NCBI GenBank assembly: GCA_036657595.1
Contig: JAVXFZ010000048.1
Span: 1 to 19,389, forward strand
Origin: Odoribacter sp036657595
GTDB taxonomy: Bacteria > Bacteroidota > Bacteroidia > Bacteroidales > Marinifilaceae
Length of the DNA stretch: 19,389 nt
Direction of reading: 5' to 3'
Numbering within the stretch: the first letter of the stretch is position 1; each line of letters begins with the position of its first letter. The position numbers and the translations under genes are program-made. The notes under the pieces were generated by a model. That model saw only the letters and a list, made by a program, of their open reading frames with translations. It did not search any database and was not told where the DNA came from. This document shows positions 6,391-14,165 of the stretch, in pieces.

Positions 6391-7809
6391 ATGAGCGGAT
6401 TTTTTGGTTGCGTATCGCGTAAAGAATGTGTTGCCGATGTATTTTATGGTACAGACTACCATTCTCATTTAGGAACAAAGAAAGCCGGTATGGCTTTTTA
6501 CAATGGTGAAAACTTTGTTCGTTCGATTCACAGTATAGAAAGTGCCTATTTTCGGAATAAATTTGAACCTGACTTAGAGAATTTTATTGGTTCTCACTTA
6601 GGAATCGGTGTGATCAGTGATTTTGAATCTCAGCCAATTACCGTCACTTCCCATTTGGGATGTTTTGCGGTGGTTACGGTTGGACGAATTGATAATTTGG
6701 AAGAGGTTTCGGATAAATTGTTGAAAGATAAAATTCATTTTGCGGAAATGTCGGGCTCTTCTATCAATCCGACGGAAGTGGTGAGTATATTAATCAATCA
6801 GGGGGAAACGTTTAAAGAAGGAATAGAGAATGTGTATAACACCGTCAAAGGTTCTTGTTCTTTTCTAATCCTTACGGATAGTTGCATTTATGCTGCCCGT
6901 GATAAATTTGGGCGTACGCCGATTATTATTGGTAAAAATGAATTGGGGTATGTAGTGGCGAGCGAGAGTTCTTCGTTTACTAATTTGAATTATAATATTG
7001 TTCGCGATTTAGGCGCACACGAAGCGGTGCGGGTATCTAAGGATGGTATCACCCCGATCATTGCAGCGGAAGGTCGTAAACAGATTTGCTCTTTTCTTTG
7101 GGTGTACTATGGTTATCCGTCGGCTTATTATGAAGGCATTAATGTCGAGGCTACACGTTATCGTTGTGGCGCAGCAATGGCAGCACGTGATGATTTGAAG
7201 CCTGATTTTGCCGCCGGTATTCCGGATTCCGGAGTCGGGCACGCTATCGGCTATTCAAATGCCAAAGGAGTTCCCTATAAGCGTCCTTTTGTGAAATATA
7301 CACCTACTTGGCCCCGTAGTTTTATGCCACAGAATCAGAGTATGCGTGATTTGGTGGCTAAAATGAAGTTGTTGCCCAACGAGGCTTTTACACGCGATGC
7401 AAAAATCGTATTCTTGGATGATTCTATTGTGCGGGGAACGCAGTTGAAAGATAATGTGGTGAAATTGCGGGAATGTGGAGTGAAAGAAGTACATATTCGC
7501 ATTGCTTGTCCGCCGTTGATTTATCCGTGTCGTTTTCTGAATTTTTCAACTTCTCGTTCTACATTTGATTTATTTGCCCGTCGGGTGATCCGGGATTTGG
7601 AAGGTACATCGGAATTGACGGAGGAGGTATTGAAGCCTTATACAGATCCTGATTCGGATAAATATAAAGAAATGGTGCGTGTGATGCGTCAGCATTTGCA
7701 ATTGGATTCTCTACGCTTTCAGCGTTTGGATGATTTAGTGGCTGCCATCGGTCTACCGAAAGAACAATTGTGTACACATTGCTGGGATAATTCCAGCTAT
7801 ATGGAATAA
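6391..7809 (+). CDS. PurF-like PRPP amidotransferase homologue lacking the N-terminal catalytic Cys
   Basis: 472 residues, collinear with glutamine PRPP amidotransferase (PurF), which makes phosphoribosylamine in the first step of purine synthesis. The PRPP-binding loop is intact (IVFLDDSIVRGTQ, 339-351), as is GIPDSGVGHAIGY (276-288). Four cysteines placed like the Fe-S ligands of Bacillus-type PurF are present: C233 (QICSFLW), C380 (LIYPC), and C461/C464 (CTHC). The N-terminal glutaminase domain keeps its fold, e.g. ARDKFGRTP (169-177), but position 2 is Ser (ATG AGC) where class II amidotransferases need Cys. The usual glutamine-binding positions also differ: SHLGIGVISD lacks the Arg, and VGRIDN replaces the Asn-Gly loop. 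Glutaminase activity is therefore unlikely; the protein could use free ammonia, or bind a nucleotide or PRPP in another role. Similar Cys-less homologues occur in other Bacteroidales, so this is probably not a sequencing error. The ordinary purF should be elsewhere in the genome. Confidence 0.88.
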   Translation: MSGFFGCVSRKECVADVFYGTDYHSHLGTKKAGMAFYNGENFVRSIHSIESAYFRNKFEPDLENFIGSHLGIGVISDFESQPITVTSHLGCFAVVTVGRIDNLEEVSDKLLKDKIHFAEMSGSSINPTEVVSILINQGETFKEGIENVYNTVKGSCSFLILTDSCIYAARDKFGRTPIIIGKNELGYVVASESSSFTNLNYNIVRDLGAHEAVRVSKDGITPIIAAEGRKQICSFLWVYYGYPSAYYEGINVEATRYRCGAAMAARDDLKPDFAAGIPDSGVGHAIGYSNAKGVPYKRPFVKYTPTWPRSFMPQNQSMRDLVAKMKLLPNEAFTRDAKIVFLDDSIVRGTQLKDNVVKLRECGVKEVHIRIACPPLIYPCRFLNFSTSRSTFDLFARRVIRDLEGTSELTEEVLKPYTDPDSDKYKEMVRVMRQHLQLDSLRFQRLDDLVAAIGLPKEQLCTHCWDNSSYME

Positions 7810-7819
7810 AAATGTACGT

Positions 7820-10800
7820 ATGAGAAAATGGATAATATCCTTGCTGATATGCTTAATGGTATGTCTGTCAGCGCGAGCTATGTCTGCATCGGAAGAGTGG
7901 CTTGATCCGAAGGTGAATGCTATCAACCGATTGCCGGGGAAAGCGGCTTATTTTGCTTATCCTTCGGTGCAGGCTGCGGCAGAAGGTGTAAAGGAAAATG
8001 CTTCGAATTTTATGTCGTTGAATGGTCAATGGAAATTTAATTGGGTGAGGAATGCAAATGACCGACCGATAAATTTCTATCGTCTTGATTTTGAAGATCG
8101 TTGTTGGGTGGATTTTCCTGTTCCCGGCATTTGGGAACTGAATGGTTATGGTGATCCGATTTATAAAAATACGAGTTATGCTTGGGTGAATCAATTTTCT
8201 TCTAATCCGCCGATGGTGGAGGAGAAGAATAATCACGTTGGTTCCTACCGTCGGACGATAGACTTGCCGTCGGATTGGAAGGGACAGCAAATGTACCTGC
8301 ATATTGGTTCTGCTACCTCTAATCTTTATGTATGGGTGAATGGACGGTTTGTCGGTTACAGCGAAGATAGCAAGATGGCTGCGGAGTTTGATGTAACAGA
8401 ATATCTACGACCGGGAAAGAATCTGATTGCGATGCAGGTTTTCCGTTGGTGTGACGGGAGTTATTTGGAAGATCAGGATTTTTGGCGATTGTCGGGAATT
8501 GCGCGGGAAGTATATCTATATGCTCGCCCCTCCTTACATATTGAAGATTTCTTCATTACGCCGGATTTAGATACCGCTTATTGTGATGGAACCTTGGATG
8601 TGGCAGCGACTGTCACACGAGGGAATGGATCGGTGGAGGTGGAATTGAGAGATCAGAGGGGGAGTGTTGTGGAGAAAACAAGTGTAAAATCGGACGGGAA
8701 AGGGCGTGTGCATACAGTGATGAGGCTTGAAAAACCGGCTAAATGGAGTGCTGAGGCACCGAATCTGTATACATTATTCCTGACGTTGAAAGATAAGGCA
8801 GGAAAGGTGGTCGAAGTGATTCCGCAACGGGTTGGTTTCCGTAAGATAGAATTGAAAAAAGAGCAAGGGCAAGTGTGGGTGAACGGGAAACCGGTCTTAT
8901 TCAAGGGAGCGAATCGTCACGAGATGGATCCCTTGACCGGTTATGCAGTGAGTCGGGAAAGAATGTTGGAAGATATTCGTATTTTGAAAGAGAATAATTT
9001 GAATGCTGTACGTACTTGTCACTATCCGGATGATCCTGAATGGTATAAGCTTTGTGATGAATACGGCATCTATTTGGTGTGTGAGGCAAATGTTGAATCG
9101 CACGGGATGGGCTATGGTAATCGGACATTGGCGAAAGTTCCTTCGTATGCAAAAGCACATTTGGAGAGAAATCAACGTATGGTAGAGGCATTTAAAAATC
9201 ATCCTTCGATTATCTTTTGGTCAATGGGGAATGAGGCGGGCGATGGTCCTAATTTTGAGGCTTGCTACCGATGGATCAAGGAGTATGATAACAGTCGTCC
9301 TGTGCAATACGAACGTGCCGGTAGTGCTGCTCATACGGATATTGTTTGTCCAATGTATTGTAAATTAGATTGGTTGGAACAATATGCTAAAGGCAATGAC
9401 AAACGTCCGCTGATTATGTGTGAATATGCCCACGCGATGGGAAATTCGGAAGGTGGATTTAAGGAATATTGGGATTTGATTCGGAAATATTCAAAATTGC
9501 AGGGAGGATTTATTTGGGACTTTGTTGATCAAGGACTTCGTAGATATACTCCTGATGGTTCTATGATTTATACCTATGGCGGAGATTTTAATCGTTATGA
9601 CGGTTCAGATAATAATTTTAATTGTAACGGATTGATTAGTCCTGATCGGGTGGCTAATCCTCATATTTATGAGGTGAAAAAAGTATATCAGTCGATTTTG
9701 ACAAGCTGGGCAGACAAGGAGAAAGGAATGGTGAATGTGTACAATGAACATTTCTTTACCGATCTTTCAAATTATGATATGCAGTGGCAGCTATTGGTGA
9801 ATGGGAAACCTGTTAAACAAGGGGTTATTACCTCTTTGCTCGTCGCTCCTCAGACGACTTGTGCAGTCGCTTTGGGAATTGAGAAGACGGATATTCCGAC
9901 AAAGGGAGAAGTGTTGTTGAATGTAGCCTATCGTTTGAAACAGGCGGAAACTTTATTACCTGCCGGTTATGTGGTTGCGGAGGAACAATTGGAGATAACG
10001 CCTTATTCGGATTTTAGCATAGAGATTGCCACGACGAAAGAACGGGCGACGGTATATGAAGATCTGTCGCATATTGTGATTACTGCCGGCGAAACAGAGG
10101 TGACCTTTGGAAAATCAGCGGGTTGGATTGAAAGTATCAACCTGAGTGGGCGGGAAATGATTGCCTCCGGATTTGCTTTGAAACCGAATTTTTGGCGGGC
10201 ACCGACGGATAATGATTTCGGGGCAGGTTTGAATCGCCGTTGGGTAGATTGGCGGAAACCGGAATTGAAGCTGAAGGGGTTGAAAGCGGAAGAAAAAGAG
10301 GGACAGGTGGAAGTGACAGCGATCTATGAGCTTCCGAAACTTTCTGCCGGACTGACGATGACTTATCGGGTGAACGGAAAGGGAGAGATCCGTCTTCAGG
10401 AACAATTGAAGGTGGATGAGGAGAAAAAAGGGATGCCTCATTTATTCCGTTTTGGTATGCAATTGGTGATGCCCGGACAATTTGACCGCATTGATTATTA
10501 TGGGCGGGGACCGTTAGAGAATTATAGCGATCGTCTGTACAGTCAATCCATCGGACATTATCGCCAGTTGGTGAAAGATCAATATTATCCTTACGTCCGT
10601 CCGCAGGAGTCGGGTACAAAAAGTGATATTCGTTGGTGGAAACTTACGGATATAGACGGACGCGGATTACTGATTCGTTCGGATCTTCCATTTTCGGCTT
10701 CTGCCCTTAATTATTTGCAGGACGATTTGGATGACGGTTGGGAAAAAGGACAACGTCATTCCGGAGAGTTGCAGCCACGTGACTTGACTTGTTTGTCGTT

Positions 10801-10924
10801 TGATTTGAAACAGATGGGACTTGGATGTATTGATAGTTGGGGACAATGGCCTTTGCCGCAATACCGTCTGCCATACGATAGTTATACTTTTAACGTTGTG
10901 ATTACGCCGGTTCGGAAACGATAA
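7820..10924 (+). CDS. Secreted beta-galactosidase, LacZ-type GH2
   Basis: 1034 residues. The signal peptide covers residues 1-20 with likely cleavage at ARA|MS, so the enzyme is exported to the periplasm or cell surface. Domain order: GH2 sugar-binding jelly roll (about 55-235), Ig-like domain (about 238-342), TIM barrel (about 344-630), and the C-terminal beta-galactosidase small-chain domain (about 750-1030, with FWRAPTDNDFG and YYGRGPLENYSDR). The catalytic acid/base is E472 (SMGNEAGDG) and the nucleophile E535 (MCEYAHAMGNS); H401 (CHYPDDP) and H428 (ESHG) match LacZ active-site histidines. It releases terminal beta-galactose, perhaps from host or plant glycans; no SusC/SusD pair or other glycosidase is in the window to indicate a polysaccharide locus. 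It starts 10 bases after the PurF-like gene with no terminator between, so the two are probably co-transcribed. A three-codon ORF (7812-7823) overlaps its start. Confidence 0.95.
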   Translation: MRKWIISLLICLMVCLSARAMSASEEWLDPKVNAINRLPGKAAYFAYPSVQAAAEGVKENASNFMSLNGQWKFNWVRNANDRPINFYRLDFEDRCWVDFPVPGIWELNGYGDPIYKNTSYAWVNQFSSNPPMVEEKNNHVGSYRRTIDLPSDWKGQQMYLHIGSATSNLYVWVNGRFVGYSEDSKMAAEFDVTEYLRPGKNLIAMQVFRWCDGSYLEDQDFWRLSGIAREVYLYARPSLHIEDFFITPDLDTAYCDGTLDVAATVTRGNGSVEVELRDQRGSVVEKTSVKSDGKGRVHTVMRLEKPAKWSAEAPNLYTLFLTLKDKAGKVVEVIPQRVGFRKIELKKEQGQVWVNGKPVLFKGANRHEMDPLTGYAVSRERMLEDIRILKENNLNAVRTCHYPDDPEWYKLCDEYGIYLVCEANVESHGMGYGNRTLAKVPSYAKAHLERNQRMVEAFKNHPSIIFWSMGNEAGDGPNFEACYRWIKEYDNSRPVQYERAGSAAHTDIVCPMYCKLDWLEQYAKGNDKRPLIMCEYAHAMGNSEGGFKEYWDLIRKYSKLQGGFIWDFVDQGLRRYTPDGSMIYTYGGDFNRYDGSDNNFNCNGLISPDRVANPHIYEVKKVYQSILTSWADKEKGMVNVYNEHFFTDLSNYDMQWQLLVNGKPVKQGVITSLLVAPQTTCAVALGIEKTDIPTKGEVLLNVAYRLKQAETLLPAGYVVAEEQLEITPYSDFSIEIATTKERATVYEDLSHIVITAGETEVTFGKSAGWIESINLSGREMIASGFALKPNFWRAPTDNDFGAGLNRRWVDWRKPELKLKGLKAEEKEGQVEVTAIYELPKLSAGLTMTYRVNGKGEIRLQEQLKVDEEKKGMPHLFRFGMQLVMPGQFDRIDYYGRGPLENYSDRLYSQSIGHYRQLVKDQYYPYVRPQESGTKSDIRWWKLTDIDGRGLLIRSDLPFSASALNYLQDDLDDGWEKGQRHSGELQPRDLTCLSFDLKQMGLGCIDSWGQWPLPQYRLPYDSYTFNVVITPVRKR

Positions 10925-10925
10925 A

Positions 10926-10965
10926 AATTGGGTCGATAAACTTTGTTGAATTTATCGACCCAATT
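10926..10965. terminator. Bidirectional terminator between beta-galactosidase and cydB
   Basis: A perfect 15-bp stem, AATTGGGTCGATAAA (10926-10940) with TTTATCGACCCAATT (10951-10965), and a 10-base loop starts one base after the beta-galactosidase stop. The flank on the left is AAAAA, giving a T-run for minus-strand transcripts arriving from cydB; on the right ACTTTAAATTT is a poorer T-run for the plus strand. The rest of the gap to cydB (10966-11117) shows nothing I recognise. Confidence 0.75.
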
Positions 10966-11117
10966 ACTTTAAATTTCTAATCTTAGAATTGAATATTTAG
11001 TGTTTCAACTGATGTGCGGACAAATCTTTCTGTACACAGTTTTTAAACATAAATACGCCATTCATTTAAATAATCTATTCATTGAATTTTGTAGTTATTT
11101 GTCTTTTGGTATCTCTT

Positions 11118-12239
11118 TCATTCGTATTCCACATCGTTTCCTTCAAGTTCCTTTCTATTTATCTCTTTCCGAGTCATAGTGCGCCAGGCATACCAAATAT
11201 AGGCGATGACAAAGGGAATGATCAACGATACCCACGACATTGCCTTCAGTGTGTAGAAGGACGATGAGGCATTTTGTATCGTCAGGGAAGAGGATAGGTC
11301 AGTAGACGATGGATAGAAAGAGGTCCCGTTGAAGCCCACGAGAATAAATAGAGCAAAGACCGTTACGATCGTTCCTGCCCCGGAAAACCAGATTCCTTTG
11401 TTCCACGTCGGATTCAAGAGGGTGCGGATGATACCATACAGCACGCCGCTCACACCGCTCACAAAAATAAGAGTATTTAGTGGCATTTCGATTAGGTTGT
11501 AAAAGTATTTATACGCCACCAATGTCACGTTTCCTTCTGTATCAACAGCATATCCCTTTCCTGATAGCATAAATCCAATGAATAATAAGAATGTGAATAC
11601 AAAAAAGGTAGCATTGTAACTCATTTGAAGATAACTTCTGCGGTGGATCTCCGGATGGTCGATCGTATTCATAAAATAAAGAGAAGCTATGGTGCGCGAT
11701 AGAAAGAATACGGCAAATGCCAAGAAATAATTGTTCACGACTAATAAGGCGTCTAATCCTCGCCAAGGTGTCATCCATTCAACGTGATGCATTATATCCA
11801 ATCGAAAGGGAGAACCGGTGAAAAATGTGGCAACAGCAGCCCCTAATAATAGGGGTGCAGCATATCCATTGATTAAAAGAAATATTTCGTAAGTACGTGT
11901 CCCTAAAAAATTGTTTTTCTTATTCCGATACTCATAGGATACCGCTTGTATGACAAAAGAAAAAAGGATTAACATCCAAACAATGTAGGCTCCGCCGAAA
12001 CTGGTGGAATAGAATAACGGAAAGCTGGCGAAGAAAGCACCGCCGAACACGACCAGCGTTGTGAACGTGTATTCCCATTTTAGTCCCAGTGTATGAATGA
12101 TCAGATCGCGCTCCTCCTTTGTTTTCCCTACGGTATAAAGCAGACTTTGTCCGCCTTGAACAAATAATAGAAATACCAGTGTCCCTCCCAGTATAGAAAT
12201 TAATATCCACCAATAATGTTGTAGTATAGCTAAGTCCAT
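11118..12239 (-). CDS. cydB: Cytochrome bd ubiquinol/menaquinol oxidase subunit II
   Basis: 373 residues, hydrophobic, with about nine membrane helices, the usual size for CydB. It pairs with CydA in the high-affinity terminal oxidase that reduces oxygen to water with electrons from quinol. Recognisable parts are the N-terminal ILQHYWWILISILGG, the HTLGLKWEYTFTTLVVFGG stretch equivalent to the E. coli PHWDGNQVW region, and the SYEYRNKKNN loop. At the position of the E. coli Asp58 proton-path residue (after Trp) there is Glu56 (KWEY), and the TDGFDMG motif is replaced by FVQGGQS; this divergence seems typical of Bacteroidota CydB. It begins 14 bases after the cydA stop and is the last gene of the operon. 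The downstream hairpin at 10926 probably ends the transcript. Confidence 0.95.
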   Translation of the reverse strand: MDLAILQHYWWILISILGGTLVFLLFVQGGQSLLYTVGKTKEERDLIIHTLGLKWEYTFTTLVVFGGAFFASFPLFYSTSFGGAYIVWMLILFSFVIQAVSYEYRNKKNNFLGTRTYEIFLLINGYAAPLLLGAAVATFFTGSPFRLDIMHHVEWMTPWRGLDALLVVNNYFLAFAVFFLSRTIASLYFMNTIDHPEIHRRSYLQMSYNATFFVFTFLLFIGFMLSGKGYAVDTEGNVTLVAYKYFYNLIEMPLNTLIFVSGVSGVLYGIIRTLLNPTWNKGIWFSGAGTIVTVFALFILVGFNGTSFYPSSTDLSSSLTIQNASSSFYTLKAMSWVSLIIPFVIAYIWYAWRTMTRKEINRKELEGNDVEYE

Positions 12240-12253
12240 ATTGTAATGTTTAT

Positions 12254-13822
12254 TTATTTAATGGTTAATTCGTTTCCTTCACTTTTCATTTTCTTGATTT
12301 GCGAAATCATAATTCCGATTTCGGCAATCAATAGTAGCGTGAATAAAATAGCAAACATCCAGAAAGTAGTCATTACTAATCCTGAAGAAACTTGGGTAAT
12401 CGCTACATTGGTTGGCATCAGATCTTGTACCACCCAAGGTTGGCGTCCTACTTCGGCTACGATCCAGCCGCATTGTGATGCGACATAGGCTAACGGCATA
12501 CAGATGATGGCTAAATATGGGATAAATCGGAATTTCTCAAACTTTCTCCGTTGGGCATACCACCACGAAATGACGAATAACAGAATGAATAATATCCCTG
12601 ACGCTACCATTATACGGAAGCTGTAAAATACTAAGGAAACCGGAGGAATGGCATCGTATGCCGAAGTCAGGTAGCCATATCCGAAGTCAGAAAAATTCTT
12701 TTGCAATGTGCTTAATGCTTGTGCGGCAAGTGTATCATTCTTTTCTGTAACGGCTTGCCGATACGTTTTCAATGATTCAATAGCCAGCGTTCCGTTTTTC
12801 ATTCGCTGTTTTATAGATGGATAAATTTTTCCTTCATACGATGTATATCCGTCTATAATATTCTGAATACCGGGAATAAATGCCTCCGGATCGCGGTAGC
12901 TGAGGTATGATAATGTATTTGGCATTGTAATACCGTACTTCACCGTTTTCATTCGCTCATTGGGCAATTGCGGATCATCGGTCGTTAATCCGATGAGTGT
13001 TAGTCCCACACCATTGCTGCCGTGATTCAATCCTTCCATTGCGGCTAATTTCATTGGTTGTGTACGGGTGACATCTTGTGCACTGGTGTCGCCTGTAAAG
13101 ATGGTCGCTAAGATGCTGAACAAGCCGAAGATGGAGGCGAGTAGAATACTTTTGCGTGCCAATTCAAAATTTCGTTTTTTTAGAATAAACCACGCACTGA
13201 TGCCGATGACGAAACAGGCGGAAAGAGTATAGGCGGAAGTCACCGTATGGAAAAATTTATTCATAGCGGTCGAAGAAAACAGAATCGCCCAGAAATCATT
13301 CATCTCATTGCGAGCTGTCAGTGGATTGAAATCCATACCTACCGGATTCTGCATCCAGGCGTTTGCGACTAAAATCCAAAGAGCGGAAATGTTTGACCCA
13401 AGGAAGACCATCCACGTAGCGGTTAAATGGAAGCGTTTACTGACTTTATTCCATCCGAAAAACATCACAGCAAAAAAGGTTGCTTCCAGAAAAAAGGCAA
13501 ACAGACCTTCAATGGCTAACGGAGCACCGAAAATGTCACCGACAAACCAAGAATAATTCGACCAGTTGGAGCCGAATTGAAATTCAAGAATAAGTCCGGT
13601 GGCAATGCCGATTGCAAAGTTCACGGCGAACAGCTTCATCCAAAATTTAGTAGCATTTAGCCATTCCTCCTTGCCGGTTCTCACCCATAAGGTTTCCATC
13701 ACCGCTAAGAGAAAAGAGAGTCCCAATGTGAGAGGAACAAACATATAGTGATAGATGGCTGTCATAGCAAATTGCCAGCGTGACCATTCTACCAATGATG
13801 CGGAAGAGATTTCGAGAATCAT
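12254..13822 (-). CDS. cydA: Cytochrome bd ubiquinol/menaquinol oxidase subunit I
   Basis: 522 residues, the heme-carrying subunit. Visible ligands by alignment with E. coli CydA: H25 (TAIYHYMFVPLTLGL), H192 (KFFHTVTSAYTL) and M405 (YSFRIMV) for hemes b595/d and b558; E105 and E113 (APLAIEGLFAFFLEATF) on the proton path; K258 and E263 (QPMKLAAMEG) for quinol oxidation. The loop from K258 to M405 is about 147 residues and includes FSDFGYGYLTSAYD, so this is the long Q-loop type as in E. coli. In anaerobic gut Bacteroidales the bd oxidase allows respiration of, and protection from, nanomolar oxygen. It starts three bases after the DUF4492 stop and is followed by cydB. No CydX- or CydCD-like gene is seen nearby. 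Confidence 0.97.
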   Translation of the reverse strand: MILEISSASLVEWSRWQFAMTAIYHYMFVPLTLGLSFLLAVMETLWVRTGKEEWLNATKFWMKLFAVNFAIGIATGLILEFQFGSNWSNYSWFVGDIFGAPLAIEGLFAFFLEATFFAVMFFGWNKVSKRFHLTATWMVFLGSNISALWILVANAWMQNPVGMDFNPLTARNEMNDFWAILFSSTAMNKFFHTVTSAYTLSACFVIGISAWFILKKRNFELARKSILLASIFGLFSILATIFTGDTSAQDVTRTQPMKLAAMEGLNHGSNGVGLTLIGLTTDDPQLPNERMKTVKYGITMPNTLSYLSYRDPEAFIPGIQNIIDGYTSYEGKIYPSIKQRMKNGTLAIESLKTYRQAVTEKNDTLAAQALSTLQKNFSDFGYGYLTSAYDAIPPVSLVFYSFRIMVASGILFILLFVISWWYAQRRKFEKFRFIPYLAIICMPLAYVASQCGWIVAEVGRQPWVVQDLMPTNVAITQVSSGLVMTTFWMFAILFTLLLIAEIGIMISQIKKMKSEGNELTIK

Positions 13823-13825
13823 ATT

Positions 13826-14035
13826 TTAAGGTTTAGTGATTAATCTATTCAATACGGAATTACTTTTTTCCTGATCGCTCGTATATTGATGATTCAGGTA
13901 ATTGGGCATCAGCAACAATTTAAAGACCACAAACAGAATGAAAAGTTTTGCAAGAACAATAAGAATCAGTACCTTACCCCATCGGGGAAGATGGCTAAAT
14001 CCATCGTAATATATATTCCAAAGACATTTGATCAT
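13826..14035 (-). CDS. DUF4492 small membrane protein, first gene of the cyd operon
   Basis: 69 residues. It opens with MIKCLWNIYYDGFSHLPRWGK, has one membrane helix at about 21-43 (KVLILIVLAKLFILFVV followed by FKLLLMPNY), and a polar tail. This matches the DUF4492 family, which sits directly upstream of cydA in many Bacteroidota. The stop is three bases before the cydA start (TAA AAT ATG), so the three genes form one transcript. Function is unknown. A single-helix protein encoded with cydAB invites comparison with the small bd-oxidase subunits CydX, CydH or CydS, but there is no sequence similarity I can claim. The tail YTSDQEKSNSVLNRLI would lie on one side of the membrane. Confidence 0.88.
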   Translation of the reverse strand: MIKCLWNIYYDGFSHLPRWGKVLILIVLAKLFILFVVFKLLLMPNYLNHQYTSDQEKSNSVLNRLITKP

Positions 14036-14072
14036 AGTTGTAGGATTGAGCTTTTTGTTAAAATAGACGTAT

Positions 14073-14080
14073 TAAAGGTA
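14073..14080 (-). promoter_or_regulatory. Possible -7 element for the DUF4492-cydAB operon
   Basis: The minus strand reads TACCTTTA, one mismatch from TAnnTTTG, 38 bases upstream of the DUF4492 start. TTTC at 14105-14102 is a weak -33 match, 21 bases upstream. The gap 14036-14165 is the shared divergent promoter region with the PerM-family gene; no FNR- or OxyR-like operator is evident. Confidence 0.25.
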
Positions 14081-14120
14081 TAAATGTTTTTATTATAAAT
14101 GGAAATCAGCTTAAATTATT

Positions 14121-14128
14121 TATTTTTG
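14121..14128 (+). promoter_or_regulatory. -7 element for the AI-2E/PerM family gene
   Basis: TATTTTTG exactly matches TAnnTTTG, 38 bases before the ATG at 14166. No TTTG is seen at the -33 position, so the match may be chance in this AT-rich gap. Confidence 0.35.
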
Positions 14129-14165
14129 ATGAGGAATGAATGAGCTTAATTATTAAAACAAGTCG

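Noticed and set aside
11082..11267. 61-residue plus-strand frame at the end of cydB
   Set aside because: It lies mostly antisense to the conserved end of cydB, with no ribosome-binding site or family match.
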